Below, one piece after another: positions 25,507 through 35,484 of a stretch of 64,000 nucleotides of DNA (within the stretch, counting starts at the first letter, position 1; every line of letters begins with the position of its first letter). The position numbers were made by a program, and so were the translations under genes. The notes under the pieces are model-generated. The model ran no database searches. It was given only the letters and a program-made list of their open reading frames with translations, and was not told where the DNA came from. The stretch spans positions 248,001 to 312,000 of the forward strand of contig JAJZTH010000001.1 of NCBI GenBank assembly GCA_021849075.1. Direction: 5' to 3'. Origin of the DNA: Pseudomonadota bacterium. Its GTDB lineage: Bacteria > Pseudomonadota > Alphaproteobacteria > Sphingomonadales > Sphingomonadaceae.

Positions 25507-26633
25507 CAGTCGACATCCTCCACATCGACCGATTCGCCCGTCACCTTCTGCGACAGAGCGGCGGCCATGAACGGATCGAGCGCGCCGTCCAGCACATCGT
25601 CGGGCGAGGTGGAGGTGACGCCGGTGCGCAGATCCTTCACCAACTGATAGGGTTGCAGCACATAGGAACGGATCTGATGGCCCCAGCCGATTTCGGTCTT
25701 GGCCTGATAGTCGGTGTTGGCCGCTTCTTCACGCTTGCGCAGTTCCGCTTCATAGAGGCGCGCCTTCAGCATGTTCATCGCGGTCGCGCGGTTCTTGTGC
25801 TGCGACCGGTCATTCTGCGACGCGACGATGATGCCCGAGGGAACGTGGGTGATGCGGACCGCGGAGTCGGTGGTGTTGACGTGCTGGCCGCCCGCACCCG
25901 ATGCGCGATAGGTATCGATCTTGAGGTCGCTTTCCTTGACCTCGATATCGATATTGTCGTCGATCACCGGATAGACCCAAACCGACGAGAAGCTGGTGTG
26001 GCGGCGCGCGGCGCTGTCATAGGGGCTGATGCGGACCAGACGGTGGACGCCGCTTTCGGTCTTGGCATAGCCATAGGCATTTTCGCCCTTGATCAGGAAG
26101 GTGGCGGACTTGATGCCCGCGGTTTCGCCCGCCTGATAATCGACCAGATCGACCTTGTAGCCGCGCCGTTCGGCCCAGCGGCGATACATGCGCGACAGGA
26201 TTTCGGCCCAGTCCTGGCTTTCGGTGCCGCCCGCCCCGGCATGGATTTCGAGATAGGTATCGCTGGCGTCGGCCTCGCCGGCCAGCAGCGCCTTGATCTT
26301 GTCCTCGTCCGCGCGCTCGGCCAGCGCCTTCAGGGCAGCGATCGCTTCAGCGACCATATCCTCGTCGCCTTCGGCCTCCGCCATCTCGATGAGTTCGGCA
26401 TTGTCGATCTTCTCGCCCTCGATCGAGCGGGTCGCGCCGATCGCGCTGTCGAGCCGGGTGCGCTCACGCATGACTTCCTGCGCCAGCTTGGCATTGTCCC
26501 ACAAGGTCGGGTCTTCGACGCGCGCATTCAGCTCGTCCAGACGACGCAGCGCACGGTCCCAGTCGAGGAAGCGGCGCAGCAGGTCCAGCGCGGCGTCGAT
26601 ACGGTCGATATATTGCTGCGCTTCGGCGCGCAT
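25506..26633 (-). CDS. prfB: Peptide chain release factor 2
   Basis: Ends translation at UGA and UAA codons. 375 residues with the GGQ motif (SGAGGQHVNTTDSAVRITH, about residue 249) and the stop-codon-reading tripeptide as SPY (HRLVRISPYDSAARRHTSF) where E. coli RF2 has SPF; this change is common in alphaproteobacteria as far as I know. There is one continuous frame from ATG, with no in-frame TGA and no programmed frameshift in the N-terminal part. Bases 26634-26775 separate it from mrcA and show no gene. Confidence 0.97.
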   Translation of the reverse strand: MRAEAQQYIDRIDAALDLLRRFLDWDRALRRLDELNARVEDPTLWDNAKLAQEVMRERTRLDSAIGATRSIEGEKIDNAELIEMAEAEGDEDMVAEAIAALKALAERADEDKIKALLAGEADASDTYLEIHAGAGGTESQDWAEILSRMYRRWAERRGYKVDLVDYQAGETAGIKSATFLIKGENAYGYAKTESGVHRLVRISPYDSAARRHTSFSSVWVYPVIDDNIDIEVKESDLKIDTYRASGAGGQHVNTTDSAVRITHVPSGIIVASQNDRSQHKNRATAMNMLKARLYEAELRKREEAANTDYQAKTEIGWGHQIRSYVLQPYQLVKDLRTGVTSTSPDDVLDGALDPFMAAALSQKVTGESVDVEDVD

Positions 26634-26775
26634 GGGGCGTCTCCAGAAAGTCGTGGCGTCTCAACGCATCAAGCGACCGCCCCTATCCCAGACCGAGAGG
26701 CTTGGAAAGATTCAATCCTTCCCACAGGAACAGGGGCTGAGAGAGAGAGGCAACGCGCCTGACTGGCGCGCGCCC

Positions 26776-29319
26776 TCAGTAAATCCCGCCCTGCCCTTCC
26801 AGGAAGTCGGCGTCGTTGCGGCGACGGCCGCTGGCGACCGCGCGATCGGCGCGGGCGGCGGCGACCTTGGCTTGTTCCTCGGCTTCTTCCTTGCGGATCG
26901 AGCGGCGCGGTTCGGATTCGGGCTTGAACGCTTCCCAGATCACGGCAGGTTTGGGATCGGTGCCGGGCCATGCGCCATAGACGCGCTTGCCCGAACGGCG
27001 GTCGATCGCAACCATGCGGATGCCGGCGGGCGCGACAAAGGGCGTCTTGGGCATGGTTTCCAGCAGCGGCGTCATCGCCGCCTTCCAGATCGGCGCGGCG
27101 ATGCGGCCGCCCTGCGCCCAGCCGCCCAAACTGCGCGGCTGATCATAACCGATATAGACGCCCGCGACGATATCGGGCGATCCGCCCACGAACCAGACAT
27201 TGGTCGGGCCGTTGGTGGTGCCGGTCTTGCCGAAGAGCGGGCGGCCCAAATCGGCCAGCACCGTAGCGGTGCCGCGCTGGATCACGCCTTCGGTGATGTG
27301 GACGACCTGATAGGCGGTCATCGGGTTCATCACCTGCTTGCCCTCCATGCCGAAGCGAGGCATCGGCTTGCCGTCCCAATTCGCCATGTTGCAATTATCG
27401 CAGGGCTTCCAGCGTTCGGGCCAGATCACCTTGCCGCGCCGGTCCTGCACATAGTCCATGACCTTGGGCGCGAATTGCCGCCCCTGATTGGCAAGCGCGG
27501 CATAGGCGTTGACCATGCGTTCCACCGTCGTCTCGCCCGCGCCCAGCGCGAAGGAGAGATAGGGTTGGTAATCGCCAATCCCCATATTCTTGATGGTGCG
27601 CACGACGCGGTCCATGCCGGTCTGGCTGGCGGCGCGCACGGTCATGAGGTTGCGCGACTGTTCCACGCCCCAGCGCATCGTCTGCGGACCGGCGCTACCG
27701 CCCGAGAAGTTGCGGAAGCATTTCTGGCCAAGACCCGCGCCCTGATAGACGCACAAGGGGCCATCGACGATGATCGAGGCGGGTGTCATGCCATTGTCGA
27801 GCGCGGCGGCATAGACGAAGGGCTTGATGGTGGAGCCGGGCTGCCGCAGCGCCTGCGTCGCGCGATTATAGGAAGAGAGGCGCGAATCGAAGCCGCCCTG
27901 CATCGCGCGGATGCGGCCGGTATGGACTTCCTCCGCGATCATGCCGCCGGAGACTTCGGGGATGTTGCGCAGCGCCCAGCTCGATCCGTTGCGCGCCACG
28001 ACGATCAGGTCGCCGGGCTTCATCGCCGAGAAGGCGGGACCGCCGGTCTTGCGATAGGGCGTCTGCGCCGCGCCGGCCGGCAACGTGCCGGTGCTGCCGT
28101 CGGCAAAGCCGATCTGCGCGTCCGTGGAGGAGCGGCTGATGACGACGGCGACGCGCCACTCGGCATAATCGACGTCGATATAGCTGGCCGCCAGTTCCTT
28201 TTCCCAGCCATTGTCGACATTGACATGGCCGACCGGACCGGACCAGCCACGGCCGGCGTCGAAGCGCAGCAGGCCGTTGCGCAACGAGGTGGCGACATGA
28301 TCCTGCAGCGCAGGATCATAGGGGCTGCGCACCCAGAGGCCCCCGGCGTAGACGCTGTTGGGACCATCCTCCGCCTTTTCGCCGAACATCTGGATCAGGC
28401 GACGGCGCACTTCCTCCATATAATAGCCGCCGGCGCGAGCATCGAAGCTGGAGCCGTGCGCCTGCACCGTGCCGAGCGGCTGCGCCTGTGCGGCGGCGCG
28501 CTGGGCGGCGGTGATCCAGCCATTTTTCTCCATTTCGCCCAGCGCCCAATTGCGGCGATCGAGCGCGCGGGCATGGCCGGTTTCGCTTTCCGGGCGGTAA
28601 TTGGCCGGCCCCTTGGGCAGGATGGCGAGATAGGCCATTTCGTGCAGCTGAAGGTCGGCGACATCCTTGTCGAAATAGGCGCGGGACGCCGCCTGAACGC
28701 CATAAGCGTTACGGCCGAGGAATATCTGGTTGAGGTAGAGTTCGAGGATCTGCTGCTTGCTCAGCACATTTTCCATGCGCCAGGCGAGGATCATCTCCTT
28801 CACCTTGCGGGTCGGAGAATATTCGTCGCCGATCAGCAGATTTTTGGCCACCTGCTGGGTGATGGTGGAGCCGCCCCTCGCGCGCTGGCCCGAGCCGAGC
28901 TTGCTGGCATAATCGAACACCGCGCCGGCAAAGCCGGGAATGTCGACGCCATGATGTTCGAAAAAGGTCTTGTCCTCCGCCGCCAGATAGGCGCGGATCA
29001 GCAGCGGCGGATAATCGCTATATTGCAGCTGGACACGGCGTTCGCGGGCGTAACTGTGCACCGGCTGGCCATTGATGTCGCGCACGATGGTCGGCAACGG
29101 CGGCTCATATTCCGCGAGCGCCGACGCATCGGGCAGGCCGCGCGCAAAGATCAGCCAGAACAGGAAGATGGCGAGCGCAAAGCCGCCCAGCAGGATCGCC
29201 GCCCAGCGGAACAGGCGGCGCTGCCATAAGGGGCGCAAACGTCCAAACAGGCCCCCGGCGTCACGGCGCAGGCGATAGGCAAAGGACTTAGGGGCGGTTC
29301 CGGAACGGGCCTCTTCCAT
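26776..29319 (-). CDS. mrcA: Penicillin-binding protein 1A
   Basis: Bifunctional peptidoglycan synthase anchored in the inner membrane, 847 residues. One helix at about 39-60, then the GT51 glycosyltransferase domain with AAEDKTFFEHHG (catalytic Glu near 112) and RGGSTITQQVAKNL, and a transpeptidase domain with the nucleophile in RQPGSTIKPF (near 495), SRN (near 553) and KTGTT (near 695). A basic and acidic low-complexity tail follows. The gene is downstream of amiC with 205 bases between, and both act on the cell wall. Confidence 0.96.
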   Translation of the reverse strand: MEEARSGTAPKSFAYRLRRDAGGLFGRLRPLWQRRLFRWAAILLGGFALAIFLFWLIFARGLPDASALAEYEPPLPTIVRDINGQPVHSYARERRVQLQYSDYPPLLIRAYLAAEDKTFFEHHGVDIPGFAGAVFDYASKLGSGQRARGGSTITQQVAKNLLIGDEYSPTRKVKEMILAWRMENVLSKQQILELYLNQIFLGRNAYGVQAASRAYFDKDVADLQLHEMAYLAILPKGPANYRPESETGHARALDRRNWALGEMEKNGWITAAQRAAAQAQPLGTVQAHGSSFDARAGGYYMEEVRRRLIQMFGEKAEDGPNSVYAGGLWVRSPYDPALQDHVATSLRNGLLRFDAGRGWSGPVGHVNVDNGWEKELAASYIDVDYAEWRVAVVISRSSTDAQIGFADGSTGTLPAGAAQTPYRKTGGPAFSAMKPGDLIVVARNGSSWALRNIPEVSGGMIAEEVHTGRIRAMQGGFDSRLSSYNRATQALRQPGSTIKPFVYAAALDNGMTPASIIVDGPLCVYQGAGLGQKCFRNFSGGSAGPQTMRWGVEQSRNLMTVRAASQTGMDRVVRTIKNMGIGDYQPYLSFALGAGETTVERMVNAYAALANQGRQFAPKVMDYVQDRRGKVIWPERWKPCDNCNMANWDGKPMPRFGMEGKQVMNPMTAYQVVHITEGVIQRGTATVLADLGRPLFGKTGTTNGPTNVWFVGGSPDIVAGVYIGYDQPRSLGGWAQGGRIAAPIWKAAMTPLLETMPKTPFVAPAGIRMVAIDRRSGKRVYGAWPGTDPKPAVIWEAFKPESEPRRSIRKEEAEEQAKVAAARADRAVASGRRRNDADFLEGQGGIY

Positions 29320-29524
29320 GGGAAAGAGGCTCTAGGGTCAAATCGCGGCCAAGGCCAGTGGCGATCATGCGATCGACCGCATCTGGCGTCCACGGCGAGC
29401 GCAAGCGCGGCGAACAATCCCTTAACTTCGCATATTTCCCGCCGAATCGGACATTTTGTTGCGCATCCCTGATCCTATCGAAAAGGCATCACCTTAATAG
29501 CACAGGCCCCGCCCATAGGACAGG

Positions 29525-30802
29525 TCAGCCCCCGGCCGCGCCGCCACGCATCGCCAGTTTGCGGGCGAAGTGGACGTCGATTGCACGGGCGACGCCGCGC
29601 GCGATCTTCTGCTGCCCCTCGCGAGAGGAGAGGAAGGCGCTGTCGTCGGCGTTGCTGATATAGCCGGTTTCGAACAGGATCGACGGCGTATCGGGCGCTT
29701 TCAGCACCATCAACGAGGCAAAGCGGTGATAGGCGCTGCGGAAGGGCACATAGGGCGCCGCCTCCCGCTGCAACAGGCGTGCAAAGTTAGCGGAGATGTT
29801 CATCGATTCGCGCTGGGTGAGATCGATCAGGATCGAGGAGACATCGCCCGACTGGCCGCCCAGGTTCACGCCGTTGATGATGTCGGCCTTATTCTCGCGC
29901 GCGGCAAGGCGCGCCGCTTCCCGATCGGACGCGGTTTCGGACAATGTGTAGACGGTCGCGCCATGGGCTTCGGTATTTTCGGCGGCGTCGGCATGGATGG
30001 AGATGAACAGGTCCGCCCCCATCTTGCGCGCGATGCCATAGCGTTCCTGCAACACCAGAAACTTGTCGTCGTCACGGGTCAACGCCACGCGGACGCGGCC
30101 CGATTTCACCAGCTGGTCGCGGATCGCCTGCGCAATGGCGAGCGTCACATCCTTTTCGCGTTTGCCATTTTCGCGGTTGATGGCGCCCGGATCATGGCCG
30201 CCATGGCCCGCATCGATCACCACCAGCGGACGGGCGCCGTCATGCGATCCTTCCACCGGCGGCAGGGCGACGCCGCGTGCGGCCGCCGGGATCGGCACGG
30301 TAATCGAATGGATGCGCCGCTGTGGACGCGCGGCCATGTCCGCCGGCGCATCGAAACGGGTGCGCCCCCGGCCGACTTCGGTGCGAAAGCGGCTGTCGCT
30401 GACGCCCTGAAGCGAGAAGCTGAGCGATTTGCCGTCAGCCGCCATTTGCGGATTGCCGAGCGCGGCAGGACCGGACAGGTCCAGCACCACGCGGGCGGTG
30501 CCATCCGTCAACTGCCCCTGTCGCACCGCAGCGACGCTGCCCTTGCCCGGCGAGAAGGCGAAGCGGCCCATTTGCGCGCCGGGAATATCGAGCGCGAGCC
30601 GACGCGGCGAATCCAGCAGAAAGGCGGACGCGCCCTCGACCCGGTCATCAAAGCGCACGACGACATGGTCGTCGCGCACGTCGACGCCCGATATGCCGCC
30701 CGCGCTGATCGGCGCGGCGAAAAGCATGCCCGCAAGGGCAAGGCCCTGAACCATGCGCCGCTTGTGCCGCGCCTGTCGGTTGGCCGTCCAGCCAAATTTC
30801 AT
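29525..30802 (-). CDS. amiC: N-acetylmuramoyl-L-alanine amidase, AmiC-type
   Basis: Periplasmic zinc amidase that splits septal peptidoglycan; 425 residues. Signal peptide (QGLALAGMLFAAPISA), an AMIN domain (about 36-130), a linker, and an Amidase_3 domain with zinc ligands in VIDAGHGGHDPGA, GKREKDVTLA and ISIHADA, and the late catalytic Glu in SILFETGYISN. Located upstream of mrcA on the same strand and divergent from rne. Confidence 0.95.
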   Translation of the reverse strand: MKFGWTANRQARHKRRMVQGLALAGMLFAAPISAGGISGVDVRDDHVVVRFDDRVEGASAFLLDSPRRLALDIPGAQMGRFAFSPGKGSVAAVRQGQLTDGTARVVLDLSGPAALGNPQMAADGKSLSFSLQGVSDSRFRTEVGRGRTRFDAPADMAARPQRRIHSITVPIPAAARGVALPPVEGSHDGARPLVVIDAGHGGHDPGAINRENGKREKDVTLAIAQAIRDQLVKSGRVRVALTRDDDKFLVLQERYGIARKMGADLFISIHADAAENTEAHGATVYTLSETASDREAARLAARENKADIINGVNLGGQSGDVSSILIDLTQRESMNISANFARLLQREAAPYVPFRSAYHRFASLMVLKAPDTPSILFETGYISNADDSAFLSSREGQQKIARGVARAIDVHFARKLAMRGGAAGG

Positions 30803-31329
30803 GACGATGATCCGTCCGAGAGCGTCCCCACGCTGAATCCCGGATTAAGCATTGCCTGTATGAGTCGGGTAAAATGAGAAGGTTAACAGATGCTTCAGCA
30901 TCAAAAGGGGCGCATTGCCGACTGCCACAGATTCGACATAATATTTCGGGCAGCCGTTGCCCCGTAGGTATTTGACTGCTACCCATCCATATTCCTGACA
31001 GGTCCGCTTAATATGAAGGCAGGCTTTTAAGGGCAAAGAGATAAGCATCGTCGGGCGCGGGATCGCACCCCCGGCGATGACGCAAACAGGTTGACGCTGC
31101 ATGAGGCATGAATTTCCATCCACGCTAGCCCCGGCAACGGGCGTAGCGGCGTGGGTGGTGCGGCCCGGCGAATTGTCCGGCCCTGCCGACGCAGCAGACG
31201 CGCAATTTTTCCTAGAAACCCGGACGATGCCGACCGCCGCGCCCTTATCTGCGCGCGCCCGGCCGTCCCTTCACTATCGCGTGGAAGCGCGGCCCTGCGC
31301 CGCTGCCCGTCCACGCCGGAGACTTATAC
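30803..31329 (+). other. Long amiC-rne divergent region, probable rne 5' leader
   Basis: This 527-base stretch has no convincing gene: short frames on both strands lack family motifs. It must hold the amiC promoter (minus) and rne promoter and leader (plus). It includes a hairpin at 31046-31079 and, near 31280-31320, GC-rich complementary segments (CGTGGA / TCCACG). A long, structured rne leader fits known autoregulation of RNase E by cleavage of its own leader in enterobacteria; here that is inference. Confidence 0.5.
31046..31079 (+). ncRNA. Hairpin in rne leader region
   Basis: CATCGTCGGG pairs with CCCGGCGATG, with one internal mismatch, around a 14-base loop. No T-run follows. It may be part of the untranslated leader of rne or an end point for a short transcript. 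Confidence 0.35.
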
Positions 31330-33996
31330 ATGACAATGCGTATGCTGATCGATGCGCGCCACCGGGAAGAGACCCGGGTCGCGGTCGTCAAGGGTAACCG
31401 GATCGAAGAATTCGATTTCGAATCGGCCGAACACAAGCAGCTCAAGGGCAATATCTATCTGGCCAAAGTGACCCGCGTGGAGCCTTCGCTCCAGGCGGCG
31501 TTCGTGGATTATGGCGGCAACCGCCACGGCTTCCTGGCTTTCAGCGAAATCCACCCGGATTATTACCAGATCCCGCGCGAGGACCGCGAGGCGTTGCTGC
31601 GTGAAGAGCGCGAGCATGCCGAAGAAGAAGCCGCCCTGCGCGCCGATTATGATGATGAGGATGAAGACGGCCATCATGGCGAGGACGGCGTAGAAGTCGT
31701 CGAGGCCAGCCATCATCATGACGATGAAGAACATGGCGAAGGCGAAGCGCCCGAAGCCGCCAAGGGCGGCAACCGCCGTCGCGGCGGCGGCAAGGGCGAC
31801 GAAGCCGCAGAAGAACTGCGCCGCAAGCGCATGGCGCTGCGCCGCCGGTACAAGATCCAGGACGTCATCAAGCGCCGCCAGGTGCTGCTGGTGCAGGTCG
31901 TCAAGGAAGAGCGCGGCAACAAGGGCGCGGCGCTGACCACCTATTTGTCGCTGGCCGGCCGTTATTGCGTGCTGATGCCCAACACCAGCCATGGCGGCGG
32001 CATTTCGCGCAAGATCAGCAATGCGGCCGACCGCAAGCGGCTGAAGTCGATCATTGCGGAAATGAACCTGCCCTCCACCATGGGCTGCATCGTCCGCACC
32101 GCCGGGCTGCAGCGCACCAAGCCGGAGATCAAGCGCGATTTCGACTATCTCGCCCGCCTGTGGGACGAGATTCGCGAACAGACGCTCAAGTCTGATGCGC
32201 CCGCGCTGATCCACAACGACAGCGACCTCATCAAGCGGGCGATCCGCGATATCTATAACAAGGATATCGAGGAAGTGATCGTCGAGGGCGAGCATGGCTA
32301 TAAGGCCGCCAAGGACTTCATGCGCCTGCTGATGCCCAGCCATGCGCGCCGCGTGAAGCAATATGCCGACGCGGTGTCGCTGTTCCAGCGCGCCAGCGTG
32401 GAAGATCAGCTGGCCGCCATGTACAACCCCGTCGTGCAGTTGAAGTCCGGCGGCTATCTGGTCATCAACCCGACCGAGGCGCTGGTGTCGATCGACATCA
32501 ACTCGGGCCGGTCGACCCGCGAACATGGCATCGAACAGACCGCCGTGGCGACCAATCTGGAAGCGGCGCGCGAAATCGCCCGCCAGCTGCGCCTGCGCGA
32601 TATGGCCGGCCTGGTCGTGATCGACTTTATCGACATGGAGATGAACTCCAACATCCGTAAGGTCGAAAAGGCGATGAAGGAGGCGCTGAAGGACGATCGC
32701 GCCCGCATTCAGGTCGGCCGCATTTCGGGCTTTGGCCTGATGGAAATGAGCCGCCAGCGCCTGCGCACCGGCGTATTGGAAGCATCGACCCGCCAGTGCC
32801 CGCATTGCGAAGGCACCGGTCTGGTCCGTACCGCATCGTCTGCGGGCCTGGGCGCGCTGCGCATGCTGGAGGAAGAAGCGGCCCGTGGTCGCGGCAGCGT
32901 CATCACGCTGCGCGCCAGCCAGGAAGCGGCCTTCTATGTCCTCAACAACAAGCGTCGCGAGTTGGATGAGATCGAACAGCGTTATGGCGTGACCATCGTG
33001 GTCCTGCCGGACGGCGAAATCGAAGGCGCGCGCATGTCGGTGGAGCCGAGCGGTCCCCGCCCCGAGCGCGTCGTGACCTATGCCCCGCTGGCCGAGGACG
33101 AGGATGATCTCGACCTGCCCGAAGAGGACGAGGAAGAGGAAGAAGAAGCCGAGGAAGCCGAAGCCGCGCCCGAACGGGAAGAGCGGGGCGATCGCGGTGA
33201 AGAGCGCGAAGGCCGCCGTCGCCGTCGCCGTCGTCGCCGTCGTGGCGGCCAGCGCGAGGAGAATGCGGGCGAAGGCGCCGCTGAAACCGACGAAGCTGGC
33301 GAAGAAGGCGAAGACGAAGCCGTCGAGGGCGAAGAGGCCGCCGAAGGTGAAGCGGTTGTCGCCGAAGCGGGCGAAGCCGAGGGCGAGGACGGCGGTTCGC
33401 GTCGTCGCGGTCGCCGGGGTCGCCGGGGCGGTCGTCGCCGTCGCGAGGGCGGTGATGCGTCGCTGAGCGAAGATGCGCAGGCTACCGACGCCGCCGAGGC
33501 GGAGCCGGTTGCGGAAGAGGCTGCGGCCGTTGAAGCCGTCGAAGCGCCCGCCGCCGAACCGGTCGCCGAGGAAGCGGCCGAGCCGGCGCCCAAGACCCGT
33601 CGTCGTCCGCGCGCCCGCAAGAAAGCGGAACCGGAAGCCGTGGCGGAAGCCGCTGCGCCGGCTGAAGTCGCCCCGGCCGCCGCGGAAGAGGCTGCGCCCG
33701 AAGCGCCGGCCAAGCCCAAGCGTACGCGCAAGAAGAAGGTGGTGGAACCGGCGGCCGAGGCCCCTGCCCCCGAAGCGGACGCCGCGCCTGTAGCGGAAGA
33801 AGCGCCGGCCAAGCCCAAGCGCACGCGCAAGAAGAAGGTGGTCGAGCCTGTCGTCGAAGCGGCGGCCGAGGCCGAAGCGCCTGCTGCGGCAACCGAAACG
33901 CCCGTCGCCGAACCGGCGGCGGCCGGCGAAAGCCCGGAAGCCGAAGGCGAAGGCGGCCCGCGTCGTGGCTGGTGGCAGCGCACCTTCGGCCAGTAA
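31330..33996 (+). CDS. rne: Ribonuclease E
   Basis: Endoribonuclease of the RNA degradosome, 888 residues. The S1 domain (about 38-200) is split by a long acidic, His-rich insertion (about 90-165), as in other alphaproteobacterial enzymes. The catalytic core has ALVSIDINSGRST and GLVVIDFIDMEMNSN with the two metal-binding Asp, and the zinc-link TRQCPHCEGTGLV. The tail (about 590-888) is disordered: acidic blocks alternate with Arg-rich blocks (RRRRRRRRRGGQ) and with two near-identical AKPKRTRKKKVVEP units, likely RNA- and partner-binding. The end WWQRTFGQ is typical of sphingomonad and caulobacter RNase E. A terminator follows at 34016. Confidence 0.96.
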   Translation: MTMRMLIDARHREETRVAVVKGNRIEEFDFESAEHKQLKGNIYLAKVTRVEPSLQAAFVDYGGNRHGFLAFSEIHPDYYQIPREDREALLREEREHAEEEAALRADYDDEDEDGHHGEDGVEVVEASHHHDDEEHGEGEAPEAAKGGNRRRGGGKGDEAAEELRRKRMALRRRYKIQDVIKRRQVLLVQVVKEERGNKGAALTTYLSLAGRYCVLMPNTSHGGGISRKISNAADRKRLKSIIAEMNLPSTMGCIVRTAGLQRTKPEIKRDFDYLARLWDEIREQTLKSDAPALIHNDSDLIKRAIRDIYNKDIEEVIVEGEHGYKAAKDFMRLLMPSHARRVKQYADAVSLFQRASVEDQLAAMYNPVVQLKSGGYLVINPTEALVSIDINSGRSTREHGIEQTAVATNLEAAREIARQLRLRDMAGLVVIDFIDMEMNSNIRKVEKAMKEALKDDRARIQVGRISGFGLMEMSRQRLRTGVLEASTRQCPHCEGTGLVRTASSAGLGALRMLEEEAARGRGSVITLRASQEAAFYVLNNKRRELDEIEQRYGVTIVVLPDGEIEGARMSVEPSGPRPERVVTYAPLAEDEDDLDLPEEDEEEEEEAEEAEAAPEREERGDRGEEREGRRRRRRRRRRGGQREENAGEGAAETDEAGEEGEDEAVEGEEAAEGEAVVAEAGEAEGEDGGSRRRGRRGRRGGRRRREGGDASLSEDAQATDAAEAEPVAEEAAAVEAVEAPAAEPVAEEAAEPAPKTRRRPRARKKAEPEAVAEAAAPAEVAPAAAEEAAPEAPAKPKRTRKKKVVEPAAEAPAPEADAAPVAEEAPAKPKRTRKKKVVEPVVEAAAEAEAPAAATETPVAEPAAAGESPEAEGEGGPRRGWWQRTFGQ
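33703..33842 (+). repeat. Tandem 41-base unit in rne tail
   Basis: Units 33703-33743 and 33802-33842 are nearly identical, 99 bases apart, and encode APAKPKRTRKKKVV twice. The amino-acid identity with only silent changes points to a recent duplication or selection for a basic RNA-binding patch. Confidence 0.8.
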
Positions 33997-34015
33997 CGCC
34001 AGGACGCTCGCAATG

Positions 34016-34070
34016 AAAAAGCGCCGCTGCCCTTCCGGTCCCGACCGGTGCGCAGCGGCGCTTTTCTTTT
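34016..34070 (+). terminator. Rho-independent terminator of rne
   Basis: A 13-base stem AAAAGCGCCGCTG / CAGCGGCGCTTTT with an inner smaller hairpin (CCGGTC/GACCGG) and trailing T-rich CTTTTCTTTTT. It lies 20 bases after the rne stop. Confidence 0.95.
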
Positions 34071-34132
34071 TGCGGCGACCGGCCAGCGCCTTCACGGCAG
34101 GTTCAGCGCAGCCATGGCATCGGCTTTGCCGC

Positions 34133-35482
34133 ATGACCCGACTTTTCCAGTTCATGACGCTGACGCTGGCCGCCCTCGCGCTGATGACGCGCCCGGCGCT
34201 GGCCCAGCAGATCTTGCGCGACGCGGAGACGGAATCCTTCATGGCGGACATGTCCGGCCAGCTCGTCAAGGCGGCGGGCATGGAGCCGAAGAATGTCCAG
34301 GTGATGGTCATCAACGATCCCGAGATCAACGCTTTCGTCGCGGGTGGCCAATATGTGTGGGTGCATAGCGGGCTGATCGCCCAGGCCGACAATGTGAACC
34401 AGTTGCAGGGCGTGGTCGCGCACGAACTGGGCCATATCGAGGGCGGCCACATCATCCGGTCGGGCGAAGGCATTAAGGAGGCGACCAGCGTCACCCTGCT
34501 CAGTCTGGTGCTGGGCGCGGCGGCGATCGCGGCGGGCGGCGCGGAAGCGGGCATGGGCATTATGGGCCTGGGCCAGCAGGCGGCGATGACCAAGTTCCTC
34601 GCCTTTTCGCGCGGACAGGAAAGTTCGGCCGACCTTGCCGGCGCGCGCTACCTCCACACCGCCGGGATCAGCGGCCGGGGAAGCCTGGAATTCTTCAAGA
34701 AGCTGCAAAATCAGGAATATCGCCTCGCCATCCCCCAGGATAATAGTTACGGGCGCACCCACCCGCTGTCGGGCGAGCGCATCAATGTGCTGCGCGAAGT
34801 CTATGAGGTTGATCCGGCGTGGAACACGCCGCCCGATCCCAAGCTGGAGGCGCGGTTCGAGCGGATCAAGGCGAAGCTGATCGGCTTTGTATCGGAACCT
34901 GCCCAGACACTGCAGAAATATCCCGAGAGCGACCAGTCGATCCCGGCCCACTATGCCCGCGCCTATGCCTGGCACAAGAGCGCCTACCCGGAGAAGGCGC
35001 TGTCGGAAGCGGACGCGCTGCTGACGGCCGCGCCGCACGACCCCTATTTTCTGGAGCTGAAGGGGCAGATATTGCTGGAAAGCGGGCGGCCGGCCGATGC
35101 GGTCGCGCCGCTGCGCGAGGCGGTGAAGATCACCAACCAGCCGCTTATTTCCGTTCTCCTGTCCCACGCGCTGATCGCGACCGAGGATGAAGCGAATTTC
35201 GCCGAAGCGGAGCAGGTGCTGCGCCTTGCGGTGCAGCGCGATCGTGAGAATCCCTTCGCCTGGTATCAGTTGGGCGTCGTCTATGAGCGGCGTGGCGACA
35301 TTCCGCGCGCGGCGCTGGCGACGGCGGAACGGTACGAGATGTTGGCGCAATATCCCATGGCGCTGCGCAGCGCGGACGCGGCGATGCAGGGGCTGAAGCC
35401 CGGCACGGTTGACTATCTGCGCGCGCAGGATATCGCCATGGTCTCACGCGCGGCGATCGAGCAGCAGCGGAAGAAAAGATAG
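34133..35482 (+). CDS. M48 zinc metalloprotease with TPR-like tail (BepA-like)
   Basis: Periplasmic metalloprotease of 449 residues. Signal peptide ending RPALA-QQ, zinc motif HELGH (97-101) with a third ligand in GQESSADLAGARYLH, then alpha-helical repeats (about 270-440) that look like tetratricopeptide repeats. This architecture matches BepA/YfgC, a quality-control protease for outer-membrane proteins. The ATG at 34133 is preferred because the signal peptide starts there; the frame runs open to 33965 through the terminator. The stop is 2 bases before the dsbA-like gene, so they form one operon of envelope protein folding. Confidence 0.9.
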   Translation: MTRLFQFMTLTLAALALMTRPALAQQILRDAETESFMADMSGQLVKAAGMEPKNVQVMVINDPEINAFVAGGQYVWVHSGLIAQADNVNQLQGVVAHELGHIEGGHIIRSGEGIKEATSVTLLSLVLGAAAIAAGGAEAGMGIMGLGQQAAMTKFLAFSRGQESSADLAGARYLHTAGISGRGSLEFFKKLQNQEYRLAIPQDNSYGRTHPLSGERINVLREVYEVDPAWNTPPDPKLEARFERIKAKLIGFVSEPAQTLQKYPESDQSIPAHYARAYAWHKSAYPEKALSEADALLTAAPHDPYFLELKGQILLESGRPADAVAPLREAVKITNQPLISVLLSHALIATEDEANFAEAEQVLRLAVQRDRENPFAWYQLGVVYERRGDIPRAALATAERYEMLAQYPMALRSADAAMQGLKPGTVDYLRAQDIAMVSRAAIEQQRKKR

Positions 35483-35484
35483 AT

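Noticed and set aside
25506..26633. RF2 programmed frameshift
   Set aside because: The reading frame is continuous and no TGA occurs early in prfB, so no frameshift is needed.
26293..29229. 978-residue plus-strand frame opposite prfB and mrcA
   Set aside because: It runs across two well-defined genes and has shadow composition only.
31324..34593. 1089-residue minus-strand frame opposite rne
   Set aside because: It is Phe/Gly/Arg-rich low complexity that reflects the acidic and Arg-rich codons of RNase E.
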